Source: Streptomyces sp. NBC_01717 (GTDB taxonomy: Bacteria > Actinomycetota > Actinomycetes > Streptomycetales > Streptomycetaceae). From it: a DNA stretch of 64,000 bases. A program made the position numbers and the translations under genes. The DNA lies in the NCBI RefSeq assembly GCF_036248255.1, contig NZ_CP109179.1, positions 434,001 to 498,000 of the forward strand, in the 5' to 3' direction. The notes beneath the pieces were generated by a model. It saw only the letters and a program-made list of their open reading frames with translations, did no database searches and had not been told where the DNA came from. This document shows positions 41,481 through 50,114 of the stretch, one piece after another (position 1 is the first letter of the stretch; each line of letters begins with the position of its first letter).

Positions 41481-42649
41481 CCGGCCCCTCCGAGGACTAC
41501 GGTCCGCCCGCCACGGTGGCCTGCCACGACAGAACGGTCCCGGACGGCAGGCTGCGGGCCCCCAACGGCCCGCTGATGACCGGAGACCTGCTGGACGGCA
41601 GAAAGGTCCTCGGCTTTACCTGTCCGGCACGTGGCCTGCCGAACTCAGCGGACGATCTGCTCCTGTTCGAGGGTGACGACCACGCCGGCTCGCTGCCGCA
41701 CCTCGGTGTCGTAGCGGTGTCCCGGCAACCAGGCGTGGAACGCGTCGGGTCTCATCCCTGCGGGCAGTTGGAAGCCAAACACGTTCACGGTGCCGACGAG
41801 CTCGCCCCAGGACTTGCCGACGCCTTCGACGAACTCGTGTACGGGCCCGACGCCCCCCGCTACCTCGCCCCGCTGATCGACCAGCTCACCGGTACCGGAC
41901 ACAGCTTTTGGCTGGCCGGAGGCGCCCCCAGGGATCTCGTGGCCGGTGCCCGCCCGGGCGCGATAGAAGATCTGGACACCACGGGCACAGCGCCGGCCGG
42001 CATCTTCTGCGAAGTGACGGAGCAGGTACTCGGAGATGACGGCCTCAGTGACGAGCACCCGCGCCGCTTCAGCCCGCACAGCCTGGTCTGCTCGATTCTG
42101 CCGCCGCAACGCGAAGGCCTCGTGCTGGACTACCGCGGGCTGGGCGTCGGCGGCCTGCCCTGGCCGGCCACCGGAACGGATCTCCGCCTGGACGGCCGGC
42201 AGCGTGACCTCACCGTCAACACACTGCTCTACGACCCGGTCTGCCATCTCGTGCTGGACCCGTTGGAGCGGGCTCTGGACGACCTCGCCCACCAGGGCGG
42301 CAGCCGCCGTCTCGTCCCGGCGGGATTCCCGGACAACCCCGAGACCTGCGCCGCCGTAGTGCTAAGGTCCCTGAAATTCCGGCTGCGCTGGGACCCGGAC
42401 GGCGGCGGGCCGGACCGCGTGAGCGTACTGGACGACACGGCATTGCGGGACTGGGCCGCCGCCCTGCCCGAGGACCTCGTGGCCCGGCTGGATGACGGCG
42501 GCGACGCCGTGTGGCGGCGCCTGCGGGCCCTTGCCGCCACCTGCCTGCCTCCCGGCAAACCGTCCCCGGCCCTGTCGCAGGCGATAGAGGAGTATGGCGC
42601 GGCAGCCGCCGCCGTGGTCAGCCGACTGACCGGGCCGGACGGTGACTGA
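41456..42649 (+). CDS. CCA/poly(A)-polymerase-type nucleotidyltransferase
   Basis: 397 residues if started at TTG 41456, which has GGAG upstream and overlaps the lipoprotein end by 25 bp; ATG 41576 is an alternative. The first about 130 residues are unrecognised. The polymerase-beta-type head then shows FWLAGGAPRDLVAG (GG..RD, about 152-165), the metal motif EDLDTT (Asp172 and Asp174), a third carboxylate in LVLDYRG (225) and DGRQRDLTVNTLLYDP (246-261), the class II CCA-enzyme/poly(A) polymerase signature. The C-terminal neck/body is shorter than in tRNA CCA enzymes. It may add nucleotides to an RNA or make a signal; its place before a SLATT gene favours a defence role. Confidence 0.75.
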   Translation: MDRTGGGITGPSEDYGPPATVACHDRTVPDGRLRAPNGPLMTGDLLDGRKVLGFTCPARGLPNSADDLLLFEGDDHAGSLPHLGVVAVSRQPGVERVGSHPCGQLEAKHVHGADELAPGLADAFDELVYGPDAPRYLAPLIDQLTGTGHSFWLAGGAPRDLVAGARPGAIEDLDTTGTAPAGIFCEVTEQVLGDDGLSDEHPRRFSPHSLVCSILPPQREGLVLDYRGLGVGGLPWPATGTDLRLDGRQRDLTVNTLLYDPVCHLVLDPLERALDDLAHQGGSRRLVPAGFPDNPETCAAVVLRSLKFRLRWDPDGGGPDRVSVLDDTALRDWAAALPEDLVARLDDGGDAVWRRLRALAATCLPPGKPSPALSQAIEEYGAAAAAVVSRLTGPDGD

Positions 42650-44024
42650 CATGGCCCGGCAGGAGGACACCGTGGCAGTGCACCGCCCGCTGAGCGGCTG
42701 GATCGCCTTTCTGAAGCCGGGCCCGCCGGACGGACGCCCGGCCATGGGGGTCATCAACGACGGTGACGAGCGGGCCGATGCCAGGAACATGGCCCGCTTC
42801 CGTACCGCCGCATGGGCCCGGACGAGCGTAATCACCGAACGGGACGGGGTCTCCGGCCGGGTGCTCGCGTTGCGTGCACCGGACGGCTCGCTCGTGGTCG
42901 AACTCGACGACTTCGGCCGGCCCATCCCCGTCTCGGCGGAAGGCGCCGTGCTGGTCGCAGAGCTGGAGCAGCGGTGGTTCGATCTCCCCGCCGACACGGC
43001 GACGGTGGAACGGCTGCGCGGTGAGTGTCTGGAGCTGCGGTACTTCCTTCTCCACCGGATGGGCAGGGAGACCACGACCCCGGCGGAGCTGTTCCACTGC
43101 CTGCCGTGGGAGCGGGTGGAAGCCGCCGCCCATACAACTGCCCTACTGCTGACCCCCGGTGGCACAGCGTCGGCGCCCGCGAACAGGGCCGGGGAGCGGT
43201 CCGCCGAAGAGGAACTGCGGCACTGGTTCACCCCCGCCGTTATCTCGCTGGCCGGTCCATTGTCCGTTCTGCGCCGCGGTCTGCGCGGAGGGCGGGCCGG
43301 ACCGTGGTTCTCCCGGGAGGCAGCCGCTCTGCTGACCGGACTGTTGACCTTGGCCCCGGCCCGGCTACCTGCCCCCGCCCGCTCCGCCCTGTCGGAGCTG
43401 GCCGGCCGGCTCGGCACCGATCCCGCACTCCACCACAGCGCCCGCCTCGCGGCCGCCCGGCTCACCAACCCCGTATCCGTGCCGGTGGAGCTCGACCTCA
43501 CGCTGACGGCGCGCCTCGACTCGGACTTCGTCCTACGTGCCTCCTCGGGAGCCCCAGAAGAGACCGGTGCCCTGCTGGAACAAGGACCGGTGACCGTGGA
43601 TGTGGCGGTGACTCCAGGCGGGGCGGTGGTCGTGGAGCTGGAGATCTCCACCACGGCCGCCTCACCCGTACGCCCCGCGGCCGACGACGGCCCCCTGTGC
43701 CACCCCGTCCTGGTGAGCCCGGTCGGAGCCATGGCGCAGGACGGTGCTCCGATTCGATACTGGATGCTGCTCGACAGCTCCGGCGACAGGCTGCACGGCT
43801 TCCTCGCCGTACCTGCCCCAGAAGGGCAGTTCGACATCGGGCTGGACGCACCACCGGTCGCACTGCGCTTCCTCGACCGGGTGCCCCAGCGGGAGATCCT
43901 GGCATCGCTGCACGGGAACGAGCACATCGGCCCGTCCCGCTGGCACCGCATGATCGACGGGCTTCCCGTACACCACCCGGCCCACGCCGCATTGGCCGCC
44001 TACGAAGCCCAACTCCCCACCTAG
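42642..44024 (+). CDS. Unrecognised protein of the SLATT operon, 460 aa
   Basis: GTG 42642 overlaps the nucleotidyltransferase stop by 8 bp. No signal peptide or membrane helix. The N-terminal half is mixed (ADARNMARFRTAAWARTSVI), with a helical middle (FSREAAALLTGLLTLAPARL), and the last about 200 residues are strand-rich (VPVELDLTLTARLDSDFVLR, VTVDVAVTPGGAVVVELEIS). I do not recognise a family. Its place between the nucleotidyltransferase and the SLATT protein suggests an adaptor, substrate provider or regulator. The end is separated from the SLATT start by only 50 bp. Confidence 0.7.
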   Translation: MTDMARQEDTVAVHRPLSGWIAFLKPGPPDGRPAMGVINDGDERADARNMARFRTAAWARTSVITERDGVSGRVLALRAPDGSLVVELDDFGRPIPVSAEGAVLVAELEQRWFDLPADTATVERLRGECLELRYFLLHRMGRETTTPAELFHCLPWERVEAAAHTTALLLTPGGTASAPANRAGERSAEEELRHWFTPAVISLAGPLSVLRRGLRGGRAGPWFSREAAALLTGLLTLAPARLPAPARSALSELAGRLGTDPALHHSARLAAARLTNPVSVPVELDLTLTARLDSDFVLRASSGAPEETGALLEQGPVTVDVAVTPGGAVVVELEISTTAASPVRPAADDGPLCHPVLVSPVGAMAQDGAPIRYWMLLDSSGDRLHGFLAVPAPEGQFDIGLDAPPVALRFLDRVPQREILASLHGNEHIGPSRWHRMIDGLPVHHPAHAALAAYEAQLPT

Positions 44025-44074
44025 AGTCCATCGTTCGGGACCAGCCGCAATGGCAGGACGGCTACCTTGGACGG

Positions 44075-44653
44075 GTGGATACCGCAGACTCACCAGCAGG
44101 TCCGTCGAGCCCGGACACGGACGGGGCCACGACGACGGGAACGGGCACGGACGCACGCCGGCGTGCACTCCACGCCGAGTTCCTGCGACTGGAGGAAAGC
44201 GCCACCTACAGTGCCCAGACCCAGTTCGAACAGGCCAAGCGCTGGCGGGCATTGCACTGGGCCCTGGGGATTCCTACGACCCTGCTGGCCGCGGTGGCCG
44301 GGACCACGGCGCTGGTGGAGTCTGCCGGCAGCACCGCCGCAGGCATTCTGGCCCTGCTTTCCGCAGGGCTCGGCGCGGTGCTCACCACGGTCAACGCACC
44401 CCAACGTGCCGGGCACGCGGCCGCTTCCGCCAACGCTTTCCTGGAGATCCAGACGGCTGCCCGGCAGCACCGTGAGATCGACCTGCCGGACTGCGCCCTC
44501 GCCGAGGCGCGCGAGGTGCTCGCGGCGTTGACCGTGCGCCGCGACGAACAGAACGCCAAGGCGGAAGTGCCCAGTCGCCGTGCCTACAGCCGTGCGAAGG
44601 CCAATGTGCGGGCGGGTGCGCAGACGTACGCCGTGGACGAGAACTCCGGTTGA
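44075..44653 (+). CDS. SLATT-type two-helix membrane effector, 192 aa
   Basis: GTG 44075. A disordered N-terminus of about 35 residues is followed by LHAEFLRLEESATYSAQTQF, then two transmembrane helices (ALGIPTTLLAAVAGTTALV and GILALLSAGLGAVLTTVNA), then a helical AANAFLEIQTAARQHREIDL segment. This is the SLATT domain layout (SMODS and SLOG-associating 2TM effector). SLATT proteins are proposed to open pores and kill the cell when a partner signals. Here the partner is a CCA-type nucleotidyltransferase rather than a SMODS/CD-NTase or SLOG protein. It is the last gene of the operon, as effectors often are. Confidence 0.82.
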   Translation: MDTADSPAGPSSPDTDGATTTGTGTDARRRALHAEFLRLEESATYSAQTQFEQAKRWRALHWALGIPTTLLAAVAGTTALVESAGSTAAGILALLSAGLGAVLTTVNAPQRAGHAAASANAFLEIQTAARQHREIDLPDCALAEAREVLAALTVRRDEQNAKAEVPSRRAYSRAKANVRAGAQTYAVDENSG

Positions 44654-44859
44654 TGGGGTACTGATCGCAGCGCCGACAATGAGGCGTCAGGAGCGGTTGA
44701 CCTACCTCGTCAGTACCGACGTTTTCATGCCCGCTTCCTCGGCATACAGGAACACGTCGATCCGGGCGGCGGCCCGCTCTGCGGCATTGGCGTCACGCAG
44801 CCCCCAGCGCAGCCATCAGTTCAACAACCTCCCGAACCCGCCGTCGCTTCGGTGCGGGC

Positions 44860-45021
44860 ATGGACCTCCTCATATCGCTGCTGGTCTTCCCGCCCCTCAT
44901 CGCTCTTGGCATGGCGCTGGTGAAGGATTACAAGGGCGTCAGGACGTTCTTCGCCACTCGTCCTACGAAACTCCAGAGAACCAGAAGACGGAGAGGCGCT
45001 TTCGGGGCCCTGCAATCTTGA
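44860..45021 (+). CDS. Possible small membrane protein, 53 aa
   Basis: ATG 44860, TGA at 45021. One hydrophobic helix (LLISLLVFPPLIALGMALVK) is followed by a basic tail. No clear ribosome site and no known family, so this may be chance. It lies 206 bp after the SLATT gene. Confidence 0.3.
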   Translation: MDLLISLLVFPPLIALGMALVKDYKGVRTFFATRPTKLQRTRRRRGAFGALQS

Positions 45022-45661
45022 CCGGTGGGTGTTCATCGCGCTTCCGTCCCTCGTCATCGTTGATCAGCTTCGCCTGCTGCTGTTCTAACGGTCTTCCAGG
45101 ACCACTTCATCGAACACTCACGGCCACCAGATCTGGCTGACAGCAATGGCCGCAGCCGACAAACCGTAGGAGCTTCACTCGGCCGAAGCCACGCGGCCCG
45201 GGTCAACCCAGCGCGTCGATCGCCTTCACGATCAAGGCCCGTGCATCCACTCCATACACGGGTCCGTCGTTGAGCGAGCGCCCACACAAGAGCTCACCGG
45301 TTCGAACTCCTTCGGACTAGGATCCTCACCCAGCCACGATCTGGACCACGAAATCCTTCTCGTCGAGCTGCCACCCTGCCGGGTACGTTCACCTTGTGTG
45401 CTACTACGCTGAGAAGCCCTACAAGCCGCTTTACGCATGCCGCATCGTGCTGCAGCGGCGTCGTATCAGCGCAGGTTGGTGGAACAGATCAAAGGCATTC
45501 GCACGACAGAAGACTTCGAGCTTCTGCTTGTCGATCGATTGCTGACGCTCGCCGGAACTGGCGGATCATTTTAGAGTAGTCCGCTCACTGGATTTCTGAC
45601 CGATGGGCTATTCTTGTCGGTCCCAACGTCAGTTGTGGCCGAGGCCGTACCGTCCAGACCG
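45022..45661. other. Spacer with gene debris
   Basis: No intact gene. Near 45397-45576 two frames joined by a shift read VCYYAEKPYKPLYACRIVLQ and QRRLVEQIKGIRTTEDFELL followed by LVDRLLTLAG, which looks coding but is broken and unrecognised. It lies just beyond the 3' end of the convergent gene at 45662. Confidence 0.35.
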
Positions 45662-46819
45662 CTAGAGCTCATCGATGCACACCCGCAGCAACGCGTTGAG
45701 AGCGGCAGCCTGCGGCAAGTCGTGCATAGTGATGACGTCGGCACTCGCGCGAATCTGCCGGTGCAGCACGTCGTCCGCCTGTGTCTTGAACTCCAGCAAG
45801 CGAGCCATGTACTTCTTATCGGTCCGGCTCCACGGGTAGTTGTTTGCGGCTGCCTCAAAGGACTTGTGCCCGAGAATTGGCGGAACATGGTCGATGACGG
45901 CCCGCAGCAGCGCATGGCACGAGTACGGGTGGTCGTCCTCGTATGCGTCATCCAGCTCCAGCAGCAGTTGCAGAAGCTTGTTCACATTCAGCGTGGTCTT
46001 GCCTTGTTTCGCGGCAAGCTCTGAGCGAAGTGCCTCATTGACATATCGCTTCGGTTCGGGCGGCGTCACAGCACGCGGAGTAATGGTGCCCGTGACGGTC
46101 GGCATACCAGCCGCCAACGTCTCTCCGATCTTAATCTTGCTACCGGAAGAGCCAAAAACCTGCGCCAGTGCAGGAGCCTGACTTTCCGGGATGATAAGGG
46201 TGTTGGCTGCCAAAGTAAGCTCAGTAACCCGCTCAACATAGCCTGGCAGATCGTCAACGTTTCGGTAGTCCTTGATCCACTTATGAAGCTCAAATTGCCA
46301 ACCGCTGTGATTGGTGCCCCACGGCCGATGACCACGCCGCATCACGGGCTCACGCTCGAAAATACCCGGCAAAGCTGCCACAAACTCATCCGTGACAGCG
46401 GGAAAGTCCCGCTTAAAATCCTCCGAGGTGATGTATGCGGCCGTCGCTTGGTCGGGGGTCGGCCTGACGGCCCGCTGGCGCTTAACGAAGTACTGCAAGA
46501 TAGAGATGAAGTTGTCGCCGAACAGGTGCCGCAACTCGGGGGCGTGGAGACCAGCGGCCACGGTAAGAGTCGGGCGGCTGTCATCTGCCAAGTGGGCCCG
46601 GTCATACCAACACAGGCCGTACCACGCACCAACGGGGCTGTTAGCCCCCACTACCGGCAGCGACTTCAGTACCTGTTCGGCATCGTCGTACCCCAGGTGA
46701 TCCATCATCTGTTCAACGTAGCGCCAGACCGGCCACTGCCCACTCTTCAAGTAGGGCTCGGCCATGACCCTCAGCAGGGTGAGTTGGGCATCATCGAGCG
46801 GGTCTGTCAGGGCGGGCAT
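45662..46819 (-). CDS. Unrecognised 385-aa protein, possibly defence-related
   Basis: A clean frame from ATG 46819, clearly less GC-rich than the neighbours, standing alone. The N-terminal half is mixed helical (VMAEPYLKSGQWPVWRYVEQ) with WYGLCWYDR. The C-terminal about 110 residues are helical with LNVNKLLQLLLELDDAYEDD, CHALLRAVIDHVPPILGHKS and WSRTDKKYMARLLEFKTQAD. They have the look of the HEPN-like C-termini of abortive-infection proteins, but no RxxxxH motif is evident. No membrane segment. Probably horizontally acquired. Confidence 0.65.
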   Translation of the reverse strand: MPALTDPLDDAQLTLLRVMAEPYLKSGQWPVWRYVEQMMDHLGYDDAEQVLKSLPVVGANSPVGAWYGLCWYDRAHLADDSRPTLTVAAGLHAPELRHLFGDNFISILQYFVKRQRAVRPTPDQATAAYITSEDFKRDFPAVTDEFVAALPGIFEREPVMRRGHRPWGTNHSGWQFELHKWIKDYRNVDDLPGYVERVTELTLAANTLIIPESQAPALAQVFGSSGSKIKIGETLAAGMPTVTGTITPRAVTPPEPKRYVNEALRSELAAKQGKTTLNVNKLLQLLLELDDAYEDDHPYSCHALLRAVIDHVPPILGHKSFEAAANNYPWSRTDKKYMARLLEFKTQADDVLHRQIRASADVITMHDLPQAAALNALLRVCIDEL

Positions 46820-47159
46820 GGTTGGTCCGATCTTGGAATGATCTACACAGATGCCCAGATGCTACGCCGCCCCACTGACAGTCAGCCACGAGACTGAACG
46901 TCGCTGATCAAAGCCGCGGGGCCGATGCCGATGGGAGGGCCGATTGCTGAGGCATGCCCGCTGTCAGTTCCCGGATCTCGTCGTGATCGTGCTGTCACGT
47001 AGTGGTGTTGGATCACCGAGAGGGGCACCGTCATGCGATTGCCTTCTCGAGGCCGCGGATGAGAGTCGGACCAAGTTGGCGGAGATGTCCTGCCGGTTTG
47101 CCCTAGACTCGACAGTCGCTCCCGGCGCGGGAGCCGAACTGGTGTGCGGGAAGGACTGA
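46820..47159. other. Spacer, nothing recognised
   Basis: About 340 bases between a leftward and a rightward gene, so it should hold two divergent promoters. No motif could be assigned with confidence. Confidence 0.4.
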
Positions 47160-47348
47160 TTGACTGTGCGGCACGAGGCGCCGATCTACGACCAGCTCGT
47201 CAGGGAGCTCGGCGACATCCCTGCGCAGGTCCAAAGCGAAGCCGAGCGCACCGCCCGAGATCTGGCGCAGGTCTTCCGGCCTGTGGCACCGCTGGCGGGC
47301 GGCCAAGGTCTCTATTTGGCGCAGCCATTCACCGCTGGTCAGAGGTAG
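47160..47348 (+). CDS. Small hypothetical protein, 62 aa
   Basis: TTG 47160, or GTG 47166, with GGAAGG upstream. EAPIYDQLVRELGDIPAQVQ then SEAERTARDLAQVF reads as amphipathic helices typical of small proteins on streptomycete elements. The final about 20 residues look unrelated, so the 3' end may be replaced. Confidence 0.45.
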   Translation: MTVRHEAPIYDQLVRELGDIPAQVQSEAERTARDLAQVFRPVAPLAGGQGLYLAQPFTAGQR

Positions 47349-47393
47349 CACCCGCATCTTGAGCGTGGCTCCTGTCGCCGGGCGCGGACCGGG

Positions 47394-47800
47394 GTGGCGC
47401 GGGTGTCGGCGGGGACCTCTGACTGCCCAAGCGGCGTACCGTACTCCTTCGCCGTCCACCTGCCCGATCAGGACTGGGTCGACTACACCCTGCGTGAGTA
47501 CGGCGAAGGCCGCCCGTACGTGGCCGCGAAGGTCCCGGCGAAGTTCCCCAAGGGCGGCGGGGGCAAAGCCATTCCGACTCTGTGGGTCAAGTACGCGCAG
47601 CAGGTCGAAGACCCCGCCGACCCCGGGTACGTGCGGCTCTGCGGCCTCGGCCTGAACGGCGAGTGAGCCGCCCACACCGTCAGGCGCGGCTCCTGGGTCC
47701 GCCTCGGCGTCGACGTCGCAACCGCCGGGGGCGACGGTTCACCATCTACAGGTGCGTCGGAGACATCCTCGAGTACCGCCACCACTCCAGCAGCGGCGCC
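47394..47800 (+). pseudogene. Homologue of the 61.5-kb gene with stop and frameshift
   Basis: Reads DWVDYTLREYGEGRPYVAAK, KFPKGGGGKAIPTLWVKYAQ and VRLCGLGLNGE, then TGA at 47664, then AAHTVRRGSWVRLGVDVA in the same frame, and after a shift FTIYRCVGD. Every part aligns with the intact product of 61527-61904. The stop and the shift make this copy a pseudogene. Confidence 0.65.
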
Positions 47801-47967
47801 GAGAACGACAACCATCCGGAGCAAGTGATCCGGCCGCAGACCGGGCCCGCCCGGTACTCATCTGGCGCCGGGTCTTTTTCTCGTGCCTCGATGAAGTCCA
47901 GCAGCGTCTCCTCGCGCCGCAGCCCCTGTTCGATGAATGCACGCACCTGTGCCCGCACAGCCCCCAC
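47746..47967 (-). pseudogene. Small helical protein, probably broken
   Basis: GAVRAQVRAFIEQGLRREET then LLDFIEAREKDPAPDEYR looks like a genuine coding stretch of about 40 residues. An in-frame stop lies just upstream, and the likely N-terminus continues in another frame. It overlaps the end of the plus-strand pseudogene. Confidence 0.35.
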
Positions 47968-48241
47968 CCTTCACGCATGCCCTCGATGACGTCCCTCGGC
48001 CGCCCGATTAACCCGACACCGACGGGCGCCGAACAGCGGGCCCAACAGGTTCACGGCTGCCCGACTCTGAGGATGGCTCCGTACGGCTGCGAGTGAGGAC
48101 TGACGCCGAACGTGCTCCTTGAGTTAGATCTGCCCACCAGGCAGCACCTGTGTGCCCTGACCGAAGGGGACCTGGGTGGCCCTTGTCGCAGATGACGTGG
48201 GGGGTGCCGGGCACGGGTACGTTGCGGATATTCCGGTGCTG

Positions 48242-48916
48242 TCAAGACAGAGAGTTCGGTCGTCGCGGAGGCGGGACAGCGCGCAGCAGCTCCCACAGCG
48301 GATGCTGTCCGCCGGCCCAGGTGGCGAGGGTTGCCCGGTCCACGAGGTGCAGGCGCTGTGACTTGGCGAAGTCCTGGGCGGGTTTGGAGAAGCGGCCGTT
48401 GGTGACCAGGACGATGACGTCGCCTTTATGGACGGGGCGTCCGGTGCCGTTGAGGACCTGTAGGTCCGGAGTTCCAATGGCGGCTCCGGCCAGGCCAGCG
48501 CGGCGGTGTTTGCATTGGATGACCCAGCGTCGGCCGTAGGGGTCGGTGGCCTTGACGTCGGCGCCGTTGTCTCTGGCGCCGCCGACCTGGACGGCGTCCG
48601 TGCAGCCGTCGCGGTACATCAGGTCGCGTACTGCGTGCTCGAAGTCGCGGTGGTGCAGCCGATCGAGGCGGGTCATCGGGTAGCGCAGCGTACGGGCGCT
48701 CGCCTGCCGCTGCCGGGCCTGCTGGATCCGGGTGCGCTGCCACAGGACAACGGCGGCGGCAGCCACCGCGAGGATGAGAGGGATGATCCAGAGATGCCCG
48801 GCCAGCCAGTGCAGCAGCCGGCCGACCACCCACAGGATGACGGCGACGAGCAGCAGGGCTTCCCCAGTGCGCAGTTGCCGGCGTTTGCGCGAACGGGACG
48901 GGCGTCGGCCACTCAC
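48242..48916 (-). CDS. Membrane-anchored Mrr-like restriction endonuclease
   Basis: 224 residues from GTG 48916, overlapping the stop of the small gene upstream (GTGA). Two transmembrane helices come first (LLLVAVILWVVGRLLHWLAG and HLWIIPLILAVAAAAVVLW, about 21-59). Then comes an Mrr-type PD-(D/E)xK domain: LHHRDFEHAVRDLM (Glu93), NGADVKATD (Asp120) and WVIQCKHR (Gln134, Lys136). The end has DVIVLVTNGRFSKPAQDFAK. Mrr domains cut methylated or foreign DNA. Membrane anchoring next to the entry point of phage or plasmid DNA would suit defence; that is inference. Confidence 0.8.
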   Translation of the reverse strand: MSGRRPSRSRKRRQLRTGEALLLVAVILWVVGRLLHWLAGHLWIIPLILAVAAAAVVLWQRTRIQQARQRQASARTLRYPMTRLDRLHHRDFEHAVRDLMYRDGCTDAVQVGGARDNGADVKATDPYGRRWVIQCKHRRAGLAGAAIGTPDLQVLNGTGRPVHKGDVIVLVTNGRFSKPAQDFAKSQRLHLVDRATLATWAGGQHPLWELLRAVPPPRRPNSLS

Positions 48917-49191
48917 CGGCTGCTCCGGTCCCACGGGATCGGGTAGGACATCGTGGGCCGTGGCCGAGGCGCCGGGACCTTGTTCCAGCCGGGGAACCTG
49001 ACCGGATACACAGTAGAAGCAGGCCGGGGTAACTCGCTCTCCCCGCCACCACTGTGCGGGCCGCCGATCAAGGCGACCGCCACCCCAAACAGCACCAGGG
49101 TGGACATCTCCCGGCGGGCCCCCGCCGCCCAGCGCGAGTACCCCCGCACCTTCGTACCGTCCCGCCGTATATACCCGTTCACCCACGGCAT
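48913..49191 (-). CDS. Small membrane protein paired with the Mrr-like nuclease, 92 aa
   Basis: Starts at ATG 49191 with MPWVNGYIRRDGTKVRGYSR, a conserved opening found in a common family of small streptomycete element proteins. One hydrophobic helix follows (MSTLVLFGVAVALIGG). The tail is Pro-rich. The stop overlaps the nuclease start, so the two form one translational unit. Role unknown; perhaps a membrane partner. Confidence 0.65.
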   Translation of the reverse strand: MPWVNGYIRRDGTKVRGYSRWAAGARREMSTLVLFGVAVALIGGPHSGGGESELPRPASTVYPVRFPGWNKVPAPRPRPTMSYPIPWDRSSR

Positions 49192-49287
49192 TGCCGTCCC
49201 CCCTCCCCCACGGGCTGCGCCCCTTCGCGCAACCGACCCATCAAACCAGCTTCCACTGACAACACGTCAGGAGAAGGTCACTTTCGG

Positions 49288-49455
49288 TCACACAGGCCGC
49301 TGCGTTCGAACAGGGCGCCCTATTTCCGCCAGCGTTGCTCGGGCTTGCCGATCTGCAGCGACTCGGGGGGACAGGATGGCGCCGCCGATGCCAAGGCCTG
49401 CACCGATCAGAGTCCCCGCGATTCCTGCGATGGCTATCCAGCCGTTGGTGTCCAC
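49288..49455 (-). CDS. Small single-helix protein, 55 aa
   Basis: GTG 49455 to TGA 49288. NGWIAIAGIAGTLIGAGLGI is a Gly-rich transmembrane helix, followed by the helix VAADRQARATLAEIG. Such Gly-rich one-helix proteins occur on actinobacterial elements. No strong ribosome site. Confidence 0.45.
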   Translation of the reverse strand: MDTNGWIAIAGIAGTLIGAGLGIGGAILSPRVAADRQARATLAEIGRPVRTQRPV

Positions 49456-49623
49456 GGGCCCGGATTCTGCCCGATGTCCGTATTGGGACCGAGCGTGCGA
49501 GAGCCCCGACCTCTCGGGGGCGGTCGGGGTTCCGTGTCATCTACACCCCGCCAAGGGGGTACACCGGGCGTAGATGACCCTGTCTGCCTTCGGCCGCGGT
49601 CGGGCATCAGAACGGACAGGCGA

Positions 49624-49782
49624 TCAGCGAGGGGTCAGCGAGTACGTCCGAGGCCGGTTCGTCGGTGGCGTACACGGCGCCTTGTGGACGTGGACCATGC
49701 CCCTTGGTAGGTCCGCACCGTGGATGGCGAGCTGCTGCGCCTCGTGGGGCGTCATGTACCGGTCCCATCGGTCGCAGATCAG
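49624..49782 (-). pseudogene. Homologue of the 16.6-kb cysteine-motif gene, start lost
   Basis: ICDRWDRYMTPHEAQQ and GMVHVHKAPCTPPTNRPRTY align with the product of 16584-16820. The start codon is CTG at 49782 in place of ATG, overlapping the upstream stop, and a Cys of the motif is Trp here. Translation from CTG is possible but doubtful. Confidence 0.45.
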
Positions 49783-50109
49783 CGGACTGCCCGCCAGGCC
49801 GGGCCGAGCCGCACGGCTGTGACACACGCGGCTCCGACCCGACATGCGCTGCACATCACGGTGTGGCCGAGAAGCGCGCGGTACGCGGCCTCCGCGCCCT
49901 GGGGTGGCTTGGTCAGTACGATCACGGGGCGTCCTTCCGACAGGAACGGGGGAATCAGCGAACTGAGAGGCGAACACGTCGACCAGGCGCGACCCGAGGT
50001 CGACCGCTGTTCCGGCGGATAACGTGACGCCGCACCACACGCAGCACACGCCACGCTGCTGCGCATCAGACAGTGACGCGAGTGGGGGCAGCTCCCGAGG
50101 AGCATCCAC
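49779..50109 (-). pseudogene. Small CxxC protein gene with frameshift
   Basis: From GTG 50109: VDAPRELPPLASLSDAQQ, GVCCVWCGVTLSAGTAVDLG, then after a shift near 49970 GAEAAYRALLGHTVMCSACR. It is a streptomycete element family with two Cys pairs. The frame change probably inactivates it. Confidence 0.5.
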
Positions 50110-50114
50110 GGCCG

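Noticed and set aside
43025..44074. Upstream extension of the SLATT frame by 350 codons
   Set aside because: It overlaps the 460-residue gene in another frame and reads as Arg-rich low-complexity sequence; the SLATT protein starts at 44075.
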